Positions 49,256 to 58,216 of a stretch of 64,000 nucleotides of DNA are shown here, one piece after another. Within the stretch, counting starts at the first letter, position 1. Every line of letters begins with the position of its first letter. The stretch spans positions 62,001 to 126,000 of the forward strand of contig NZ_JABEQJ010000002.1 in assembly GCF_014174255.1 (NCBI RefSeq). Reading direction: 5' to 3'. A model generated the notes under the pieces. The model searched no databases. It had not been told where the DNA came from and saw nothing but the letters and a program-made list of their open reading frames with translations. The translations under genes were made by a program, and so were the position numbers. The stretch comes from Gluconacetobacter sacchari. Lineage in GTDB: Bacteria > Pseudomonadota > Alphaproteobacteria > Acetobacterales > Acetobacteraceae.

Positions 49256-50730
49256 TATTCGTTACTTTTATATAAAGGAATGGATAGAAGAACGGGCAGA
49301 TGGAGCCCTAGCTCGACGTCGCGAACCGTGACGAATATTTTCTGGGTGGAAACGCGGAAAGCCAGCACACCGACAGCGGCGATCATGCCAAACATCAGCC
49401 CGGTCGCCATGATCGGCAGCCGCAGGGTGGTGCCATGCATGGAAGCATTCGGCGGATGAACGACGCGGATATTGGTGCTGGCCACCTGGGCGAGGGTAGA
49501 GCCCATCGTCGAGACCCCGACATTGGTTTCGAGCGTCCGATAGCTTTCGGTGAGTGAATCGCGCGCCGTTTGCAGATCGCGATATTGACCCGACAGACTG
49601 GTCAGTTCGGCGAGGCGCGCCTGGAGGGCATTCTTCTCGGCTTCGATCGCGACCCGCTTGGCGCGGAGGCCTGCTGCCCGCGAACTCAGCAATATCCGCT
49701 GCTGGTTCAGCGCATCATAGACGGTATTGACGCCGTTGCGCTTCACGTTCGTTTCGCGCGGTGTCGCCTGAGCGATCTGCTGCTTGATATCGCTGATCTG
49801 GTGTTCGATATCGACGACCAGCGGAAACGTGTCCTTGTAGCGTTGCCGGGCGTCGGCAAGCTGGATTTGCAGCCGCGCCAGACGTTCCTGCATGGTTTTG
49901 CGGGCTTGCCCGATATCTGTCTCCGAAAAAAGCTCGACCTGCGACGGGGTCAGCCGCAATGCGCTGTCCAGAGTCCTGATCTGGCCATCGAAATCGTCCA
50001 CCTCGCTGGCGTTCGTCGTCAGTTGGTCCGACAGATCGCCCAGGCGGCGCAGGATGATGGTGGTCTGCTGCCCCAGGTCGCTGATCTTGTGCGCCAGGCT
50101 GAAGGCAACGAGCTTGTCTTCCGCGGCATTCAACCGGGCGGCCATCTGGGCCAGCAGGCGCATCGGTCCGCTGTCCCGGTTCGCGGCGAAGATTTCGCCA
50201 TGATAGACGATATAGTCGTGGATAATGACGTCGAGCGTGTCCAGGGCCGTCTGACGCCCGCGGTTGCGCAGGGAAAGTTCCAGAATATTGGATTGCGGGA
50301 TGGCGTCGACCCGCAGATCGCGCAGAAGACGGGTGGCCGCCTGCTGTTCTCCCTGCTGGTTGGCGGGGAGGTCGGGGTAGAGGCGCCGAATTCCGACGTC
50401 CTGGACCACCTGCGCCGCCAGCGCGGGACTTTGAAGAATCTCCAGCTCGCCCTGAATGATCTGATTCCGGTCCAGGGCGACGTCGCCGCCCATTTCCTGC
50501 CCCAGCGGATGGAAGACATATTCGCCGCCATACAGGACCAGCAAGCGCGCCTGCGCGGTATAGACACGCTGCGCGGCGGCGACGGCCAGGAGGCTGAGCG
50601 CGACTGGAACCAGCGCGGCGACCAGGAGGCTTCTTTTATAATAAAAGACGGCTGCCAGAATATCGCGAGTCGAATGCCGAGCGTACGACATCGACCTGCT
50701 GGTCAGGCGGAGCTGAAAGGATTCTTTCAT
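49255..50730 (-). CDS. Chain-length determinant / Wzc-GumC-like polysaccharide co-polymerase
   Basis: A 491-residue inner-membrane protein. A Wzz-type region has one membrane helix at about 33-55, a periplasmic part with ARLLVLYGGEYVFHPLG, and long coiled coils (about 180-255 and 285-400). A second membrane helix lies at about 440-465. There is no kinase domain; that part is encoded separately by 48578-49255. It should control chain length and link the polymerase to the Wza channel. A further ATG 13 codons downstream could also serve as start. It is divergent from the Wza gene, with about 160 bp between the starts. Confidence 0.8.
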   Translation of the reverse strand: MKESFQLRLTSRSMSYARHSTRDILAAVFYYKRSLLVAALVPVALSLLAVAAAQRVYTAQARLLVLYGGEYVFHPLGQEMGGDVALDRNQIIQGELEILQSPALAAQVVQDVGIRRLYPDLPANQQGEQQAATRLLRDLRVDAIPQSNILELSLRNRGRQTALDTLDVIIHDYIVYHGEIFAANRDSGPMRLLAQMAARLNAAEDKLVAFSLAHKISDLGQQTTIILRRLGDLSDQLTTNASEVDDFDGQIRTLDSALRLTPSQVELFSETDIGQARKTMQERLARLQIQLADARQRYKDTFPLVVDIEHQISDIKQQIAQATPRETNVKRNGVNTVYDALNQQRILLSSRAAGLRAKRVAIEAEKNALQARLAELTSLSGQYRDLQTARDSLTESYRTLETNVGVSTMGSTLAQVASTNIRVVHPPNASMHGTTLRLPIMATGLMFGMIAAVGVLAFRVSTQKIFVTVRDVELGLHLPVLLSIPLYKSNE

Positions 50731-50889
50731 AGTATGTTCAGACCGCCAAAGCTCTCATTATGTATTTGAATGCTAGCATGGATAAGGGCCGGTGTGAAAT
50801 GCGAAACGTTGCGCGGCATCGTATTACGTCGATTGCTCTGGTCCTCGGAAACCTTTATTAACGAAGCAACATTGGCCAGAAGGAACAAG

Positions 50890-51609
50890 TTGGTTGTGAC
50901 ATTCTTGCACCGGTTGTTGGTAATATTGTTTGCCATAGGCGTCACGGGCTGCGTCCAGCATCTTGATCCTCAACCTCATGGCGCACGTAATTTCGTTCCC
51001 TGGACGGACGAGCAGGTTCCCTACCGGCTTGCGCCTGGAGACACATTGGCTCTTCGTTATACGCTTAATCCAGAACTCAACGAAAATGAACTGTCAATCG
51101 CCCCCGACGGTACAATTACTGCGCCGTTGCTGGGAACGGTCATGGCGGCGGGACAGCCGCTTGCGACCCTGAAGAGTACGATGCAGAAACGATATGCCGC
51201 TTATCTTCGCGACCCGGCATTCGATATCATCGTGCGCAGTTATGTGGCCGCGCAGATCTATGTCGGTGGCGAGGTGAAGACGCAGGGGATCTATCCGCTC
51301 AAGGGCGAAATGGATGCGATGCAGGCGGTTGTTACCGCGGGAGGTGCCATCGATTCCGCCAAATTGTCCCAGGCGGTCCTGATCCGTCATCGCAGCGACG
51401 GGCGTCCGATGATGCGGACGATCGATCTGCGGCATTACATGAATACCGCGGACATAAGTGATCATGTTATGCTTCAGCCGGGCGACCTGGTTTTCGTGCC
51501 CAAGACCACCATTGCATCGTTCGATGTCTTCATTGATCAGTATCTGAACAAGAGCGTGCCGTTCAACAAGACATTGAATTACAATATGGGGTCGAGTGTT
51601 TTCTATTGA
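50890..51609 (+). CDS. Polysaccharide export lipoprotein (Wza-like)
   Basis: About 239 residues. A signal sequence (VVTFLHRLLVILFAIGVTGC) ends in a lipobox V-T-G-C, so the mature protein is anchored in the outer membrane. PYRLAPGDTLALRYTLNPEL starts the export domain, VYVGGEVKTQGIYPL-type residues form the SLBB region (here IYVGGEVKTQGIYPLKG), and LQPGDLVFVPKT closes it. AAGGA lies five bases before the TTG at 50890; GTG 50896 or the ATG at 50770 are alternatives. It should form the outer channel with the Wzc-like protein. The C-terminus lacks the extra helix domain of E. coli Wza. Confidence 0.8.
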   Translation: MVVTFLHRLLVILFAIGVTGCVQHLDPQPHGARNFVPWTDEQVPYRLAPGDTLALRYTLNPELNENELSIAPDGTITAPLLGTVMAAGQPLATLKSTMQKRYAAYLRDPAFDIIVRSYVAAQIYVGGEVKTQGIYPLKGEMDAMQAVVTAGGAIDSAKLSQAVLIRHRSDGRPMMRTIDLRHYMNTADISDHVMLQPGDLVFVPKTTIASFDVFIDQYLNKSVPFNKTLNYNMGSSVFY

Positions 51610-51695
51610 TCGCATTCCTCCGGACGAATTATCGAGTCGGGGACTGATGTGTATTGTGAATTTTTGCCGGTGAATGGCGGACGAGGAACGAAGTT

Positions 51696-52628
51696 ATGAT
51701 CCATTTTCGAGAGAAAATGAGAAAAATAAAGTCGTTCCTCATGTATTTTGTTTTTTATTATCCGTCTTCACGTGCAATGTCCGCTGGGGCTGGTGCAGTC
51801 GGTGATATTTCTCTTTTAAATACCGAAGGAGAAGTCTCCTATCTTCCTAAAATTGTTTGGATGTATTGGGATAATCCGAACTATCCAAAATATATAGATA
51901 GCCTGATCGAACGGGTGCGCGGTCTGAACCCGGATTGTGACGTTCGGCTTCTGAACCGACACACCGTGTCCCACTATATAGACGACTATATGACGGGACA
52001 GGACGATTTGTCCGCCGCGATGAAGGCTGACCTGATCAGGCTGGAATTGATCCTGCGATATGGCGGGATTTGGCTGGATGTAACCAGTCTCGTGTTTGAC
52101 GATTTTTCCTGGATTTATGAAAAATTTGCCAGCGGGCGCTATAATTTTGTCGGATATTATTATGAGAAATGGACGAAGATAGAGCGCTTCCCTGTTTTTG
52201 AAAGCTGGTTGATCGCATCCCTGCCGGACGATCCATTTATTCGGGCATGGCGGGATGAGTTCAGGAAAGTCATTCCGGGTGTCGACTCGTATTTTTTGAG
52301 TTTACAAAACCGACCCGACTATAAAGAACTTCTTCAGGCTATCGAGAACCCCAGATATCTTCTGGTTTATCTGGCAGCGCAGGTGGCGATGCGTCGGATT
52401 CAATCCTGCTCCTTTCATCTCAGGGCCGCCGGGACGTCGGCGTTTCTCTATCATGAATTGTCTCGATGGGTTCCCTACAAGATCGCCTTGAAGCTATGTG
52501 CGAATAAAATGCCGCCGAATCCGCCTGCCATTATAAAAATAACGCATGCGGAACGCTATTTGATCAATACTATATGGAAATATAGTTTATTCAGTAAAAA
52601 AAGTTACTTATCTCTTTTGAAGAAGTGA
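51696..52628 (+). CDS. Caps_synth-type glycosyltransferase
   Basis: A 310-residue protein. PKIVWMYWDNPNYPKYIDSL at about 51-70 and ADLIRLELILRYGGIWLDVT at about 110-129 are the typical start and the DxT/DxD segment of capsular polysaccharide synthesis proteins (Caps_synth, related to GT32). It probably adds a sugar at the cytoplasmic face. The gene is clearly richer in A and T than the neighbours and rich in Lys, Tyr and Ile codons, a sign of separate acquisition. The start at 51696 is followed by a second in-frame ATG at residue 8. Confidence 0.75.
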   Translation: MIHFREKMRKIKSFLMYFVFYYPSSRAMSAGAGAVGDISLLNTEGEVSYLPKIVWMYWDNPNYPKYIDSLIERVRGLNPDCDVRLLNRHTVSHYIDDYMTGQDDLSAAMKADLIRLELILRYGGIWLDVTSLVFDDFSWIYEKFASGRYNFVGYYYEKWTKIERFPVFESWLIASLPDDPFIRAWRDEFRKVIPGVDSYFLSLQNRPDYKELLQAIENPRYLLVYLAAQVAMRRIQSCSFHLRAAGTSAFLYHELSRWVPYKIALKLCANKMPPNPPAIIKITHAERYLINTIWKYSLFSKKSYLSLLKK

Positions 52629-52642
52629 ATCGGTAACCTGTG

Positions 52643-52665
52643 CCGGCGCGCAGGAAGCGCGGCCG
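52643..52665. terminator. G/C-rich hairpin between convergent genes
   Basis: CCGGCGCGC and GCGCGGCCGG pair with one bulged base around an AGGAA loop, 15 bp after the Caps_synth stop. It may end that transcript; no T-run follows. Confidence 0.35.
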
Positions 52666-52753
52666 GGATGTTCCTGTATATTGGGGCGGGCATGGCGGCG
52701 GCTGGTGACTTTTCGAAGGAGTGAGTGGGTCGCTTCCGATGGTGCCGCTGCTT

Positions 52754-54025
52754 TCATGTATCCTTGCGCGGGGCGGACAGAATGCGCCGAACGACGTGTA
52801 TCATGAAGAAGCATTGAACGGTCTGGCCGGCAACGGTTCCGACGATGACCATGGCCGGGTGGGAGTTCATGGCGATGAGCACCATGCATGAGGTCGTCGT
52901 CAGCGCGGCGGCCACATCGGTCAGTGCAAGGATGCGATATTGGCGCATGGACAGCAGGGTTATGGTTCCGACGGCGGACAGGCCGCCGAGGATGACATTT
53001 GCACCCCACAGGAGGACCAGCGTGCTGTTCTGCTGATAATGTCCTTTATACAGCAGATGGGACAATTCCGGCCAGCTTAACGCGATGCCGCCCGTCCAGA
53101 GGATGCTGCCGACCAGTGGCAGCGCCAGACCCGCGACGATTGTCGTCATGAAAGGATGACGATCGCGATGCGCCCACATGCGCGAAAGCTGCGGCAGGCT
53201 GATGGATGCCCATGCCGCGCTGAGCATCCACGCCGGCCTGATGACGACCTGTGTGGCCGTCAGTTCCGCGAGGGCGAGCGCCCCGTAGCGCCAGGCGCCG
53301 ACAAAGTTGAACATCCGGCTTGTCAGTTCGGCCGACGCCGCGCCAAGCAGGATCCAGCCCGAACTGCCCAGATAATGGAGATGCGGGCGCATCTCGCGCC
53401 AGCGCAGCAGGGGGCGTTGCCCCTTGGTCCGGGTCAGGAGCCAGGTGAATGCCGCAGTACCATACGAACCGCCGGCCAGGAGCAGTCCGATATCGGGTGT
53501 CGGCGTATCCCCGGCCAGGGAACAGGTGGAGGCGGCGACAATAAAGAGGAACAGGGATGTCGCCGTCAGGGCCGTGGCGAAATCTGCCCGGTGATGGGCG
53601 AAGAACAGGGCGCGCGTATATTGGTAGACAAGGAACATCGGGACAAAAACGATCGCGCCCGCGGCATGGAACTTGCTGTGATGCTGACCGAGGATCGCCA
53701 TGACGAGGGCTGTCGCCAGGAAGGCGGCCAGGACGAAAAGGATCTGGATCGTCAGCAGGAAACGCTCGGCCGTCGCTCTTTCTTCCCCGTCGAGCGCGGT
53801 CAGCCCCGAAAGGTGGCAGGTAATCAATGTCGACTGGGCTGTTCCCGTGATCCAGGCGACCGCAAGCCACAAGGCATAGACGCCATAGGAGTTGGGCAGC
53901 CCTTCGCGTGCCATCCACAGGTTCACGGTGAAGTTCAGCAGGGCGCCGAGTGCCTGATCGGACAGGGAAATCAGAAAGGGCAGCGGCGGAAAGGACACAT
54001 GACGGAACAGGGGCGCGCGGGGCAT
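52754..54025 (-). CDS. Polysaccharide flippase (Wzx-like, MOP superfamily)
   Basis: A 423-residue inner-membrane protein with about 12 hydrophobic helices from residue 18 to the end and short charged loops, for instance LTRTKGQRPLLRWREMRPHL in the middle. Topology, length and context fit Wzx proteins that flip the lipid-linked repeat unit across the membrane. Conserved motifs are weak in this family, so the call rests mainly on topology and neighbours. It is transcribed alone on the minus strand between two plus-strand blocks. Confidence 0.7.
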   Translation of the reverse strand: MPRAPLFRHVSFPPLPFLISLSDQALGALLNFTVNLWMAREGLPNSYGVYALWLAVAWITGTAQSTLITCHLSGLTALDGEERATAERFLLTIQILFVLAAFLATALVMAILGQHHSKFHAAGAIVFVPMFLVYQYTRALFFAHHRADFATALTATSLFLFIVAASTCSLAGDTPTPDIGLLLAGGSYGTAAFTWLLTRTKGQRPLLRWREMRPHLHYLGSSGWILLGAASAELTSRMFNFVGAWRYGALALAELTATQVVIRPAWMLSAAWASISLPQLSRMWAHRDRHPFMTTIVAGLALPLVGSILWTGGIALSWPELSHLLYKGHYQQNSTLVLLWGANVILGGLSAVGTITLLSMRQYRILALTDVAAALTTTSCMVLIAMNSHPAMVIVGTVAGQTVQCFFMIHVVRRILSAPRKDT

Positions 54026-54217
54026 GAAAGAAGATATAGCCTTTCGACGTCCTTTGATGAAGCGTCAAAATAGGAATTGGAAGGGCGGGGGATCCGGGTT
54101 AGAGAAAAGAGCGGCTTATTGGTTGAATGTACCCATGGACGAGCAATCGCGTTTACGTCTGTTCGATTTGTTTCGCTGTTTTTCGGGCTGCAATCCAGGT
54201 TCGACGGCTCGCGACCG

Positions 54218-54565
54218 ATGACGTGTCGTTTCGGGCGCGCCGGCCTGTTGGTGATCGCGACCATCCTGGCCGTTCCGCTGGATGCCGGAAGAGCGTTGGC
54301 TCAGAGGGAGATCGAGCAGAATGTTGGCCGGCATCTGTGTAAGTGGAGTTGGAATTGTACGCAGGGGCGATGCAAGCATGTCGCCCAATGCGCTGACTCC
54401 TATGATCTGGTACCGCCCGAACCGCAGGAGCTTCCGCCCCTTTCTCCGGTAGATAGCGGACCATACATGGTCCCCGACACGCTTCCGACCGGAGGCAGCC
54501 ATTGCCCGCCCACGAGAACGTGCGACCAGATGGGCGAATGTGTCTGGGAAGTCAAATGCGGATAG
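54218..54565 (+). CDS. Cys-rich exported small protein
   Basis: A 115-residue protein. The ATG at 54218 gives a signal peptide (FGRAGLLVIATILAVPLDAG, cleavage near RALA-Q). The mature part has eight Cys in two groups of four (LCKWSWNCTQGRCKHVAQC and HCPPTRTCDQMGECVWEVKC) separated by a Pro-rich stretch, so four disulfide bonds are likely. The frame is open upstream to 54077 but with no signal sequence. I do not recognise the family. Its place inside the EPS locus may be accidental. Confidence 0.55.
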   Translation: MTCRFGRAGLLVIATILAVPLDAGRALAQREIEQNVGRHLCKWSWNCTQGRCKHVAQCADSYDLVPPEPQELPPLSPVDSGPYMVPDTLPTGGSHCPPTRTCDQMGECVWEVKCG

Positions 54566-54804
54566 GCTCGGGCATCTGGCCGACGGCTAGTGGTGCGCAT
54601 GTGCTTATGGTAGTATTGCTTTTGTCTGTTCGCCCGTGGCGAATGACGTGAACTTGCGTTATTTCATGCTCATCCGAGCCATGTTCGGCTTGGAGGTCCA
54701 TTGCCGCTGTTGCGTATCAATGGAAAATCGGCAGATCATAATGTCGAAGCCGGCTTTTTTTTCAACCTCCCGGGTCGGGCACATAAGTAAGAACGAGAAC
54801 AAAG

Positions 54805-55881
54805 ATGCTCGGAACAGACGTTGCTTACTCACAAACCGTTTCCGCGCCACCGAGACCGGTTCTAAGAGGATATTATCCCTGGGTGGATTATGCCAAGGGC
54901 ATGGGAATCATTCTGGTCGTCTTCGGTCATGTGCTCAGAGGCATAGAAAAGGCCGGGATCGCGCGGGGAAACGATGCTCTGGTTATTCTGGACAGCGTCA
55001 TATACAGTTTCCATATGCCTTTGTTTTTCTTTGTGTCGGGATTGTTTTTTTACAATTCTCTGGAAAAGCGGCGTAGCGATGGACTTATAAGAAATAAATT
55101 TGATACGATCGTCTATCCATATATTGTATGGTCGACGATACAGGGTGTTGTTGAGATCGTATTGTCGAGCCATACAAATGGCCACTTCAGTTCCGGGGAA
55201 TTGGTTTCCATTCTCTGGGCGCCGCGCGATCAGTTTTGGTTTCTGTATATATTGATGATGTGTTTTGTTGTTTTCATCATATTCGAGGTGTCATTCTCAA
55301 AAATAAACTATTTGTTTATGTCGGTCATTCTTTCATTTTTCTGTGTTTTTCGCGGCAAGCTTGATGCCCCATTTATATTTGATTTGTTTCTTGCGAATGC
55401 TGTGTTTTTTTCTGTTGGTATATTGTGCGGCAGATACATGTCCTTCTTTGAGGAAGTGTGCCGAAAATACATCATTCTGCTTCTGGTCGTCGCCGGCTGC
55501 TCGCAATATATATTTCATTTTACGTATCATTTCATTTACACGAGAATGGGATTCTCGACGCTGTTTCTGGCCATGGCGTCAATTCTGTTTTTCATCGGTG
55601 TGAGTTTGAATTTGGAAGGGAAATTGAATATAATAAAAATTATCGGCAAGTATTCCATGCCGATCTATCTTATCCATGTCATTACCGGAAGCGGTACGCG
55701 CATTGTATTGCACGGTGTCTTTCATGTGGATGACCCATACGTCCATGTGGCGTTGGGCACGGCGATGGGCGTCTTCTGTCCGATCGCACTATACAAATAT
55801 GCCAATGCTCACGGGATGGGGGCGCTCTTTACCATGCCGCGCGGAAGGAAATCTCTTCTTTCGCCCTCTTCTGCCAATTGA
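54805..55881 (+). CDS. Acyltransferase 3 family membrane protein
   Basis: A 358-residue protein with about ten membrane helices. The N-terminal WVDYAKGMGIILVVFGHVLR (about 26-45) contains the His of acyltransferase 3 proteins, and FHMPLFFFVSGLFF (about 70-83) is also typical. Such enzymes put acetyl or other acyl groups on sugars of the polysaccharide. The coding sequence is rich in A, T and Phe/Ile codons compared with its neighbours, like the Caps_synth gene, which suggests transfer. The ATG at 54805 is preceded by GAGAAC, a weak site. Confidence 0.8.
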   Translation: MLGTDVAYSQTVSAPPRPVLRGYYPWVDYAKGMGIILVVFGHVLRGIEKAGIARGNDALVILDSVIYSFHMPLFFFVSGLFFYNSLEKRRSDGLIRNKFDTIVYPYIVWSTIQGVVEIVLSSHTNGHFSSGELVSILWAPRDQFWFLYILMMCFVVFIIFEVSFSKINYLFMSVILSFFCVFRGKLDAPFIFDLFLANAVFFSVGILCGRYMSFFEEVCRKYIILLLVVAGCSQYIFHFTYHFIYTRMGFSTLFLAMASILFFIGVSLNLEGKLNIIKIIGKYSMPIYLIHVITGSGTRIVLHGVFHVDDPYVHVALGTAMGVFCPIALYKYANAHGMGALFTMPRGRKSLLSPSSAN

Positions 55882-56045
55882 GCGCGCGTTCGGCACGCGT
55901 GCCGATTGATCGATCGGTCAGTGATATTGCAAACCAGAGCCGCGCCTGTGGAATGCGAATAAATGAATCATAATTGGCTGTTCATTTTTCCGTAGATCGG
56001 CGATACCTTGTTTTAAACTATATTATGGTCAAGGGCTCGGACGCC

Positions 56046-56819
56046 ATGTCGGCACGTGTGTCTCGTTTAGCTATCATGTTATTCGGCCTGCCTTTCAGCC
56101 CTTTATCCGCCGCTGATATTTCGAAACTCATTGCGGATCACATCCGAGCGCCCGACGAAAATGTGGGCCTTCTGATTACGCCCAATATCCAGCATATCGC
56201 ATTGATGCGGACGAATGAGGAGTTTCGGCGGGCCTGCGAGCAGGCCGAGATTCTCACATGTGACGGTTTTCCGCTTTATTACTATGGCCGTTGCCGTGGC
56301 TTGCCATTACCCGGACGGGTGACGGGGCGCGAGATCACGGAGGATCTGATGTCGATGCCATCGGCATTGCGGAAACATCGGATTTTCGCTGTGGTCGATA
56401 GTGAACGAACGGGGAAGGCCGTTGTCGAATGGGCGCGTGCCCATGGGCTGGATGACCGATTTTCCTTTTACGTGCCGGCGGTTGGTTTTGAAAACGATCC
56501 GACCGAGGCGCGGCATCTGGCGCGACTGATCCGCGACCACGCGACAAGCTTGCTTTTCATGGGTGTCGGAGCGCCGCGAAGCGAACTGTTTGTCAGCCGG
56601 TATAAAGACGATCTGCCGCCGTGCTGGGCGCTGTGCATCGGGCAGTCGCTGATTGTGGCTCTGGGGCTGTTGCCCAAGCCTCCGGTGCTCGTCCAGCGTC
56701 TCAACCTGGAATGGCTCTGGCGGATCGCGCTGGAGCCCAGGCGCCTCGCGAAGCGATACGTTTGGGCATTGTCCGAGTTCTTGATTGCATTGTTCAAGGA
56801 TCTTTCGCGCGTTGGCTGA
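56046..56819 (+). CDS. WecG/TagA/GumM-type glycosyltransferase (GT26)
   Basis: About 257 residues. LLITPNIQHIALMRTNEEFR (about 41-60), ILTCDGFPLYY (about 68-78), VTGREITEDL (about 92-101), LLFMGVGAPRSELF (about 166-179) and LNLEWLWRIALEPRRLAKRY near 220-239 form the family pattern. The usual PKQE motif is PRSE here. Such enzymes add the second sugar after the priming step. In-frame ATGs at 55974 and 56025 exist; 56046 best fits the domain start. Its stop overlaps the start of the priming transferase, so the two are translated together. Confidence 0.8.
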   Translation: MSARVSRLAIMLFGLPFSPLSAADISKLIADHIRAPDENVGLLITPNIQHIALMRTNEEFRRACEQAEILTCDGFPLYYYGRCRGLPLPGRVTGREITEDLMSMPSALRKHRIFAVVDSERTGKAVVEWARAHGLDDRFSFYVPAVGFENDPTEARHLARLIRDHATSLLFMGVGAPRSELFVSRYKDDLPPCWALCIGQSLIVALGLLPKPPVLVQRLNLEWLWRIALEPRRLAKRYVWALSEFLIALFKDLSRVG

Positions 56820-57906
56820 TATATCCGATCTTCATACGGAGGCGTCGTATCTCGCCGCACGTATTTCGGCGTCGCGGGCCAGAAGGACCGCGTCGTTTCT
56901 TGGTGGCGGCTTGCCGAAGCAGCGAAAGCGCGTGGTGATCGTCGGGGCCGGCGCGGATGGAGAGAAGGTGGCGCGCTGGCTCCGGCAGGCGCCGGATCGG
57001 TATGAGATCCTGGGAATCTTCGATGATCGGACCCGGGGTCTGAATGAAGTCAGGCCGTCGGCCCAGTATCTGGGAAATCTCGATGATTTGCTGGCGTTCT
57101 GTCGGCGGAGTTTGCCCGACATCATTATCCTGTCCATATTCTCCCTGAGTCGCGAGCGGTTCCTTGGGATCTTTCAAAAGATTCGGGTCTTGCCCGTCGA
57201 TATTGATATCGCATTGAAAAAATCGGATTTCGATGACGAAAACGGAGCGTCGGGACCAGAGTTTTCCATCGTCCTTATAGAAAAACAGCCGCTCTCCGGA
57301 TTTGATTATGTTGTCAAATTTCTGGAAGACAAAATAATTTCGATTTTACTGCTTTTATTTTTGTCTCCGATTTTTGCTCTTATTGCGATTCTGATCAAAT
57401 GCGACAGTAAGGGGCCGATTTTTTTTGAACAGATGCGTTATGGGTTTAATTCGAACCCGATTCCGGTACTCAAATTCCGGACGATGTATACGACCATGTC
57501 GGATCCGACCGGCGTGCAGAAAACGGTACGGGACGATCCACGCGTCACGCGGATCGGCCGCTATCTGCGCCGCTACTCCCTGGATGAACTGCCACAGTTA
57601 TGGAATGTGCTGGCGGGACAGATGTCCATTGTCGGTCCGCGCGCGCATGTCGCCTCCATGCGTGTGGGAGAGGGGATATATGAAGATGTCGTTAAGAACT
57701 ACCTGCTTCGACACAAACTGCATCCGGGAATTACAGGGCTTGCGCAGGTAAAAGGGTTTCGTGGTGAAATAAAGGCAATAAAAGATGCCAGAAGACGGCT
57801 GAGTTATGATATTTTCTATATAAACCATTGGTCTTTGTGGCTTGATTTGAAAATCATTATCGAAACAGTACGTATTGTCCTCTTCAAGAACGAAGATACG
57901 TATTGA
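56812..57906 (+). CDS. Undecaprenyl-phosphate sugar-phosphate transferase (priming enzyme)
   Basis: A 364-residue protein that starts repeat-unit synthesis by placing a sugar phosphate on the lipid carrier. Residues of about 35-145 are a Rossmann-like part (RVVIVGAGADGEKVARWLRQ). The catalytic C-terminal domain starts with a membrane helix at about 172-197 and contains GPIFFEQMRYGFNSNPIPV, KFRTMYT, RIGRYLRRYSLDELPQLWNV and MSIVGPRAH, the bacterial sugar transferase signature. The N-terminal block of four helices found in WbaP/GumD proteins (usually about 470 residues in total) is missing. TTG at 56812 with AAGGATC upstream is the likely start; an earlier TTG at 56785 adds nine residues. Confidence 0.85.
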   Translation: MADISDLHTEASYLAARISASRARRTASFLGGGLPKQRKRVVIVGAGADGEKVARWLRQAPDRYEILGIFDDRTRGLNEVRPSAQYLGNLDDLLAFCRRSLPDIIILSIFSLSRERFLGIFQKIRVLPVDIDIALKKSDFDDENGASGPEFSIVLIEKQPLSGFDYVVKFLEDKIISILLLLFLSPIFALIAILIKCDSKGPIFFEQMRYGFNSNPIPVLKFRTMYTTMSDPTGVQKTVRDDPRVTRIGRYLRRYSLDELPQLWNVLAGQMSIVGPRAHVASMRVGEGIYEDVVKNYLLRHKLHPGITGLAQVKGFRGEIKAIKDARRRLSYDIFYINHWSLWLDLKIIIETVRIVLFKNEDTY

Positions 57907-57964
57907 ATGGAAATCGGGGTGGCCAATGCTTTGGCCGCCGGGGCCCGCTGTCGGGATTTTCGGG

Positions 57965-58039
57965 TGGAGGTCCGGGCGGGAATCGAACCCACATACGCGG
58001 ATTTGCAGTCCGCTGCATCACCATTCTGCCACCGGACCC
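57965..58039 (-). tRNA. tRNA-Cys (GCA)
   Basis: The minus strand reads GGGTCCGG at the 5' end, an anticodon arm with GCA in GGACTGCAAATCC, a T-arm with GTTCGATTC and a 3' end CCGGACCTCCA. Acceptor, anticodon and T stems pair and CCA is encoded. It lies between the EPS locus and the methyltransferase gene and is not interrupted. Confidence 0.95.
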
Positions 58040-58216
58040 GACATGGTGCGTTGGCTATATCCACGCTCTGGTGGCGCTGGTCAAGCCGTTGTGTGCAACC
58101 GGCCTGCTAGGCAGATGCCGCGCGGGGACATAAAACGGGCAGGACAGTAGCGAACCGCCCCGGAGGCCCCTCCATGATGGGGTGCGTGCCGTGGGTTACA
58201 GTGCGAAGGGAACGCC

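Noticed and set aside
57816-58064. Minus-strand ORF over the tRNA-Cys gene
   Set aside because: It is a translation of the tRNA itself and of the end of the priming transferase gene.
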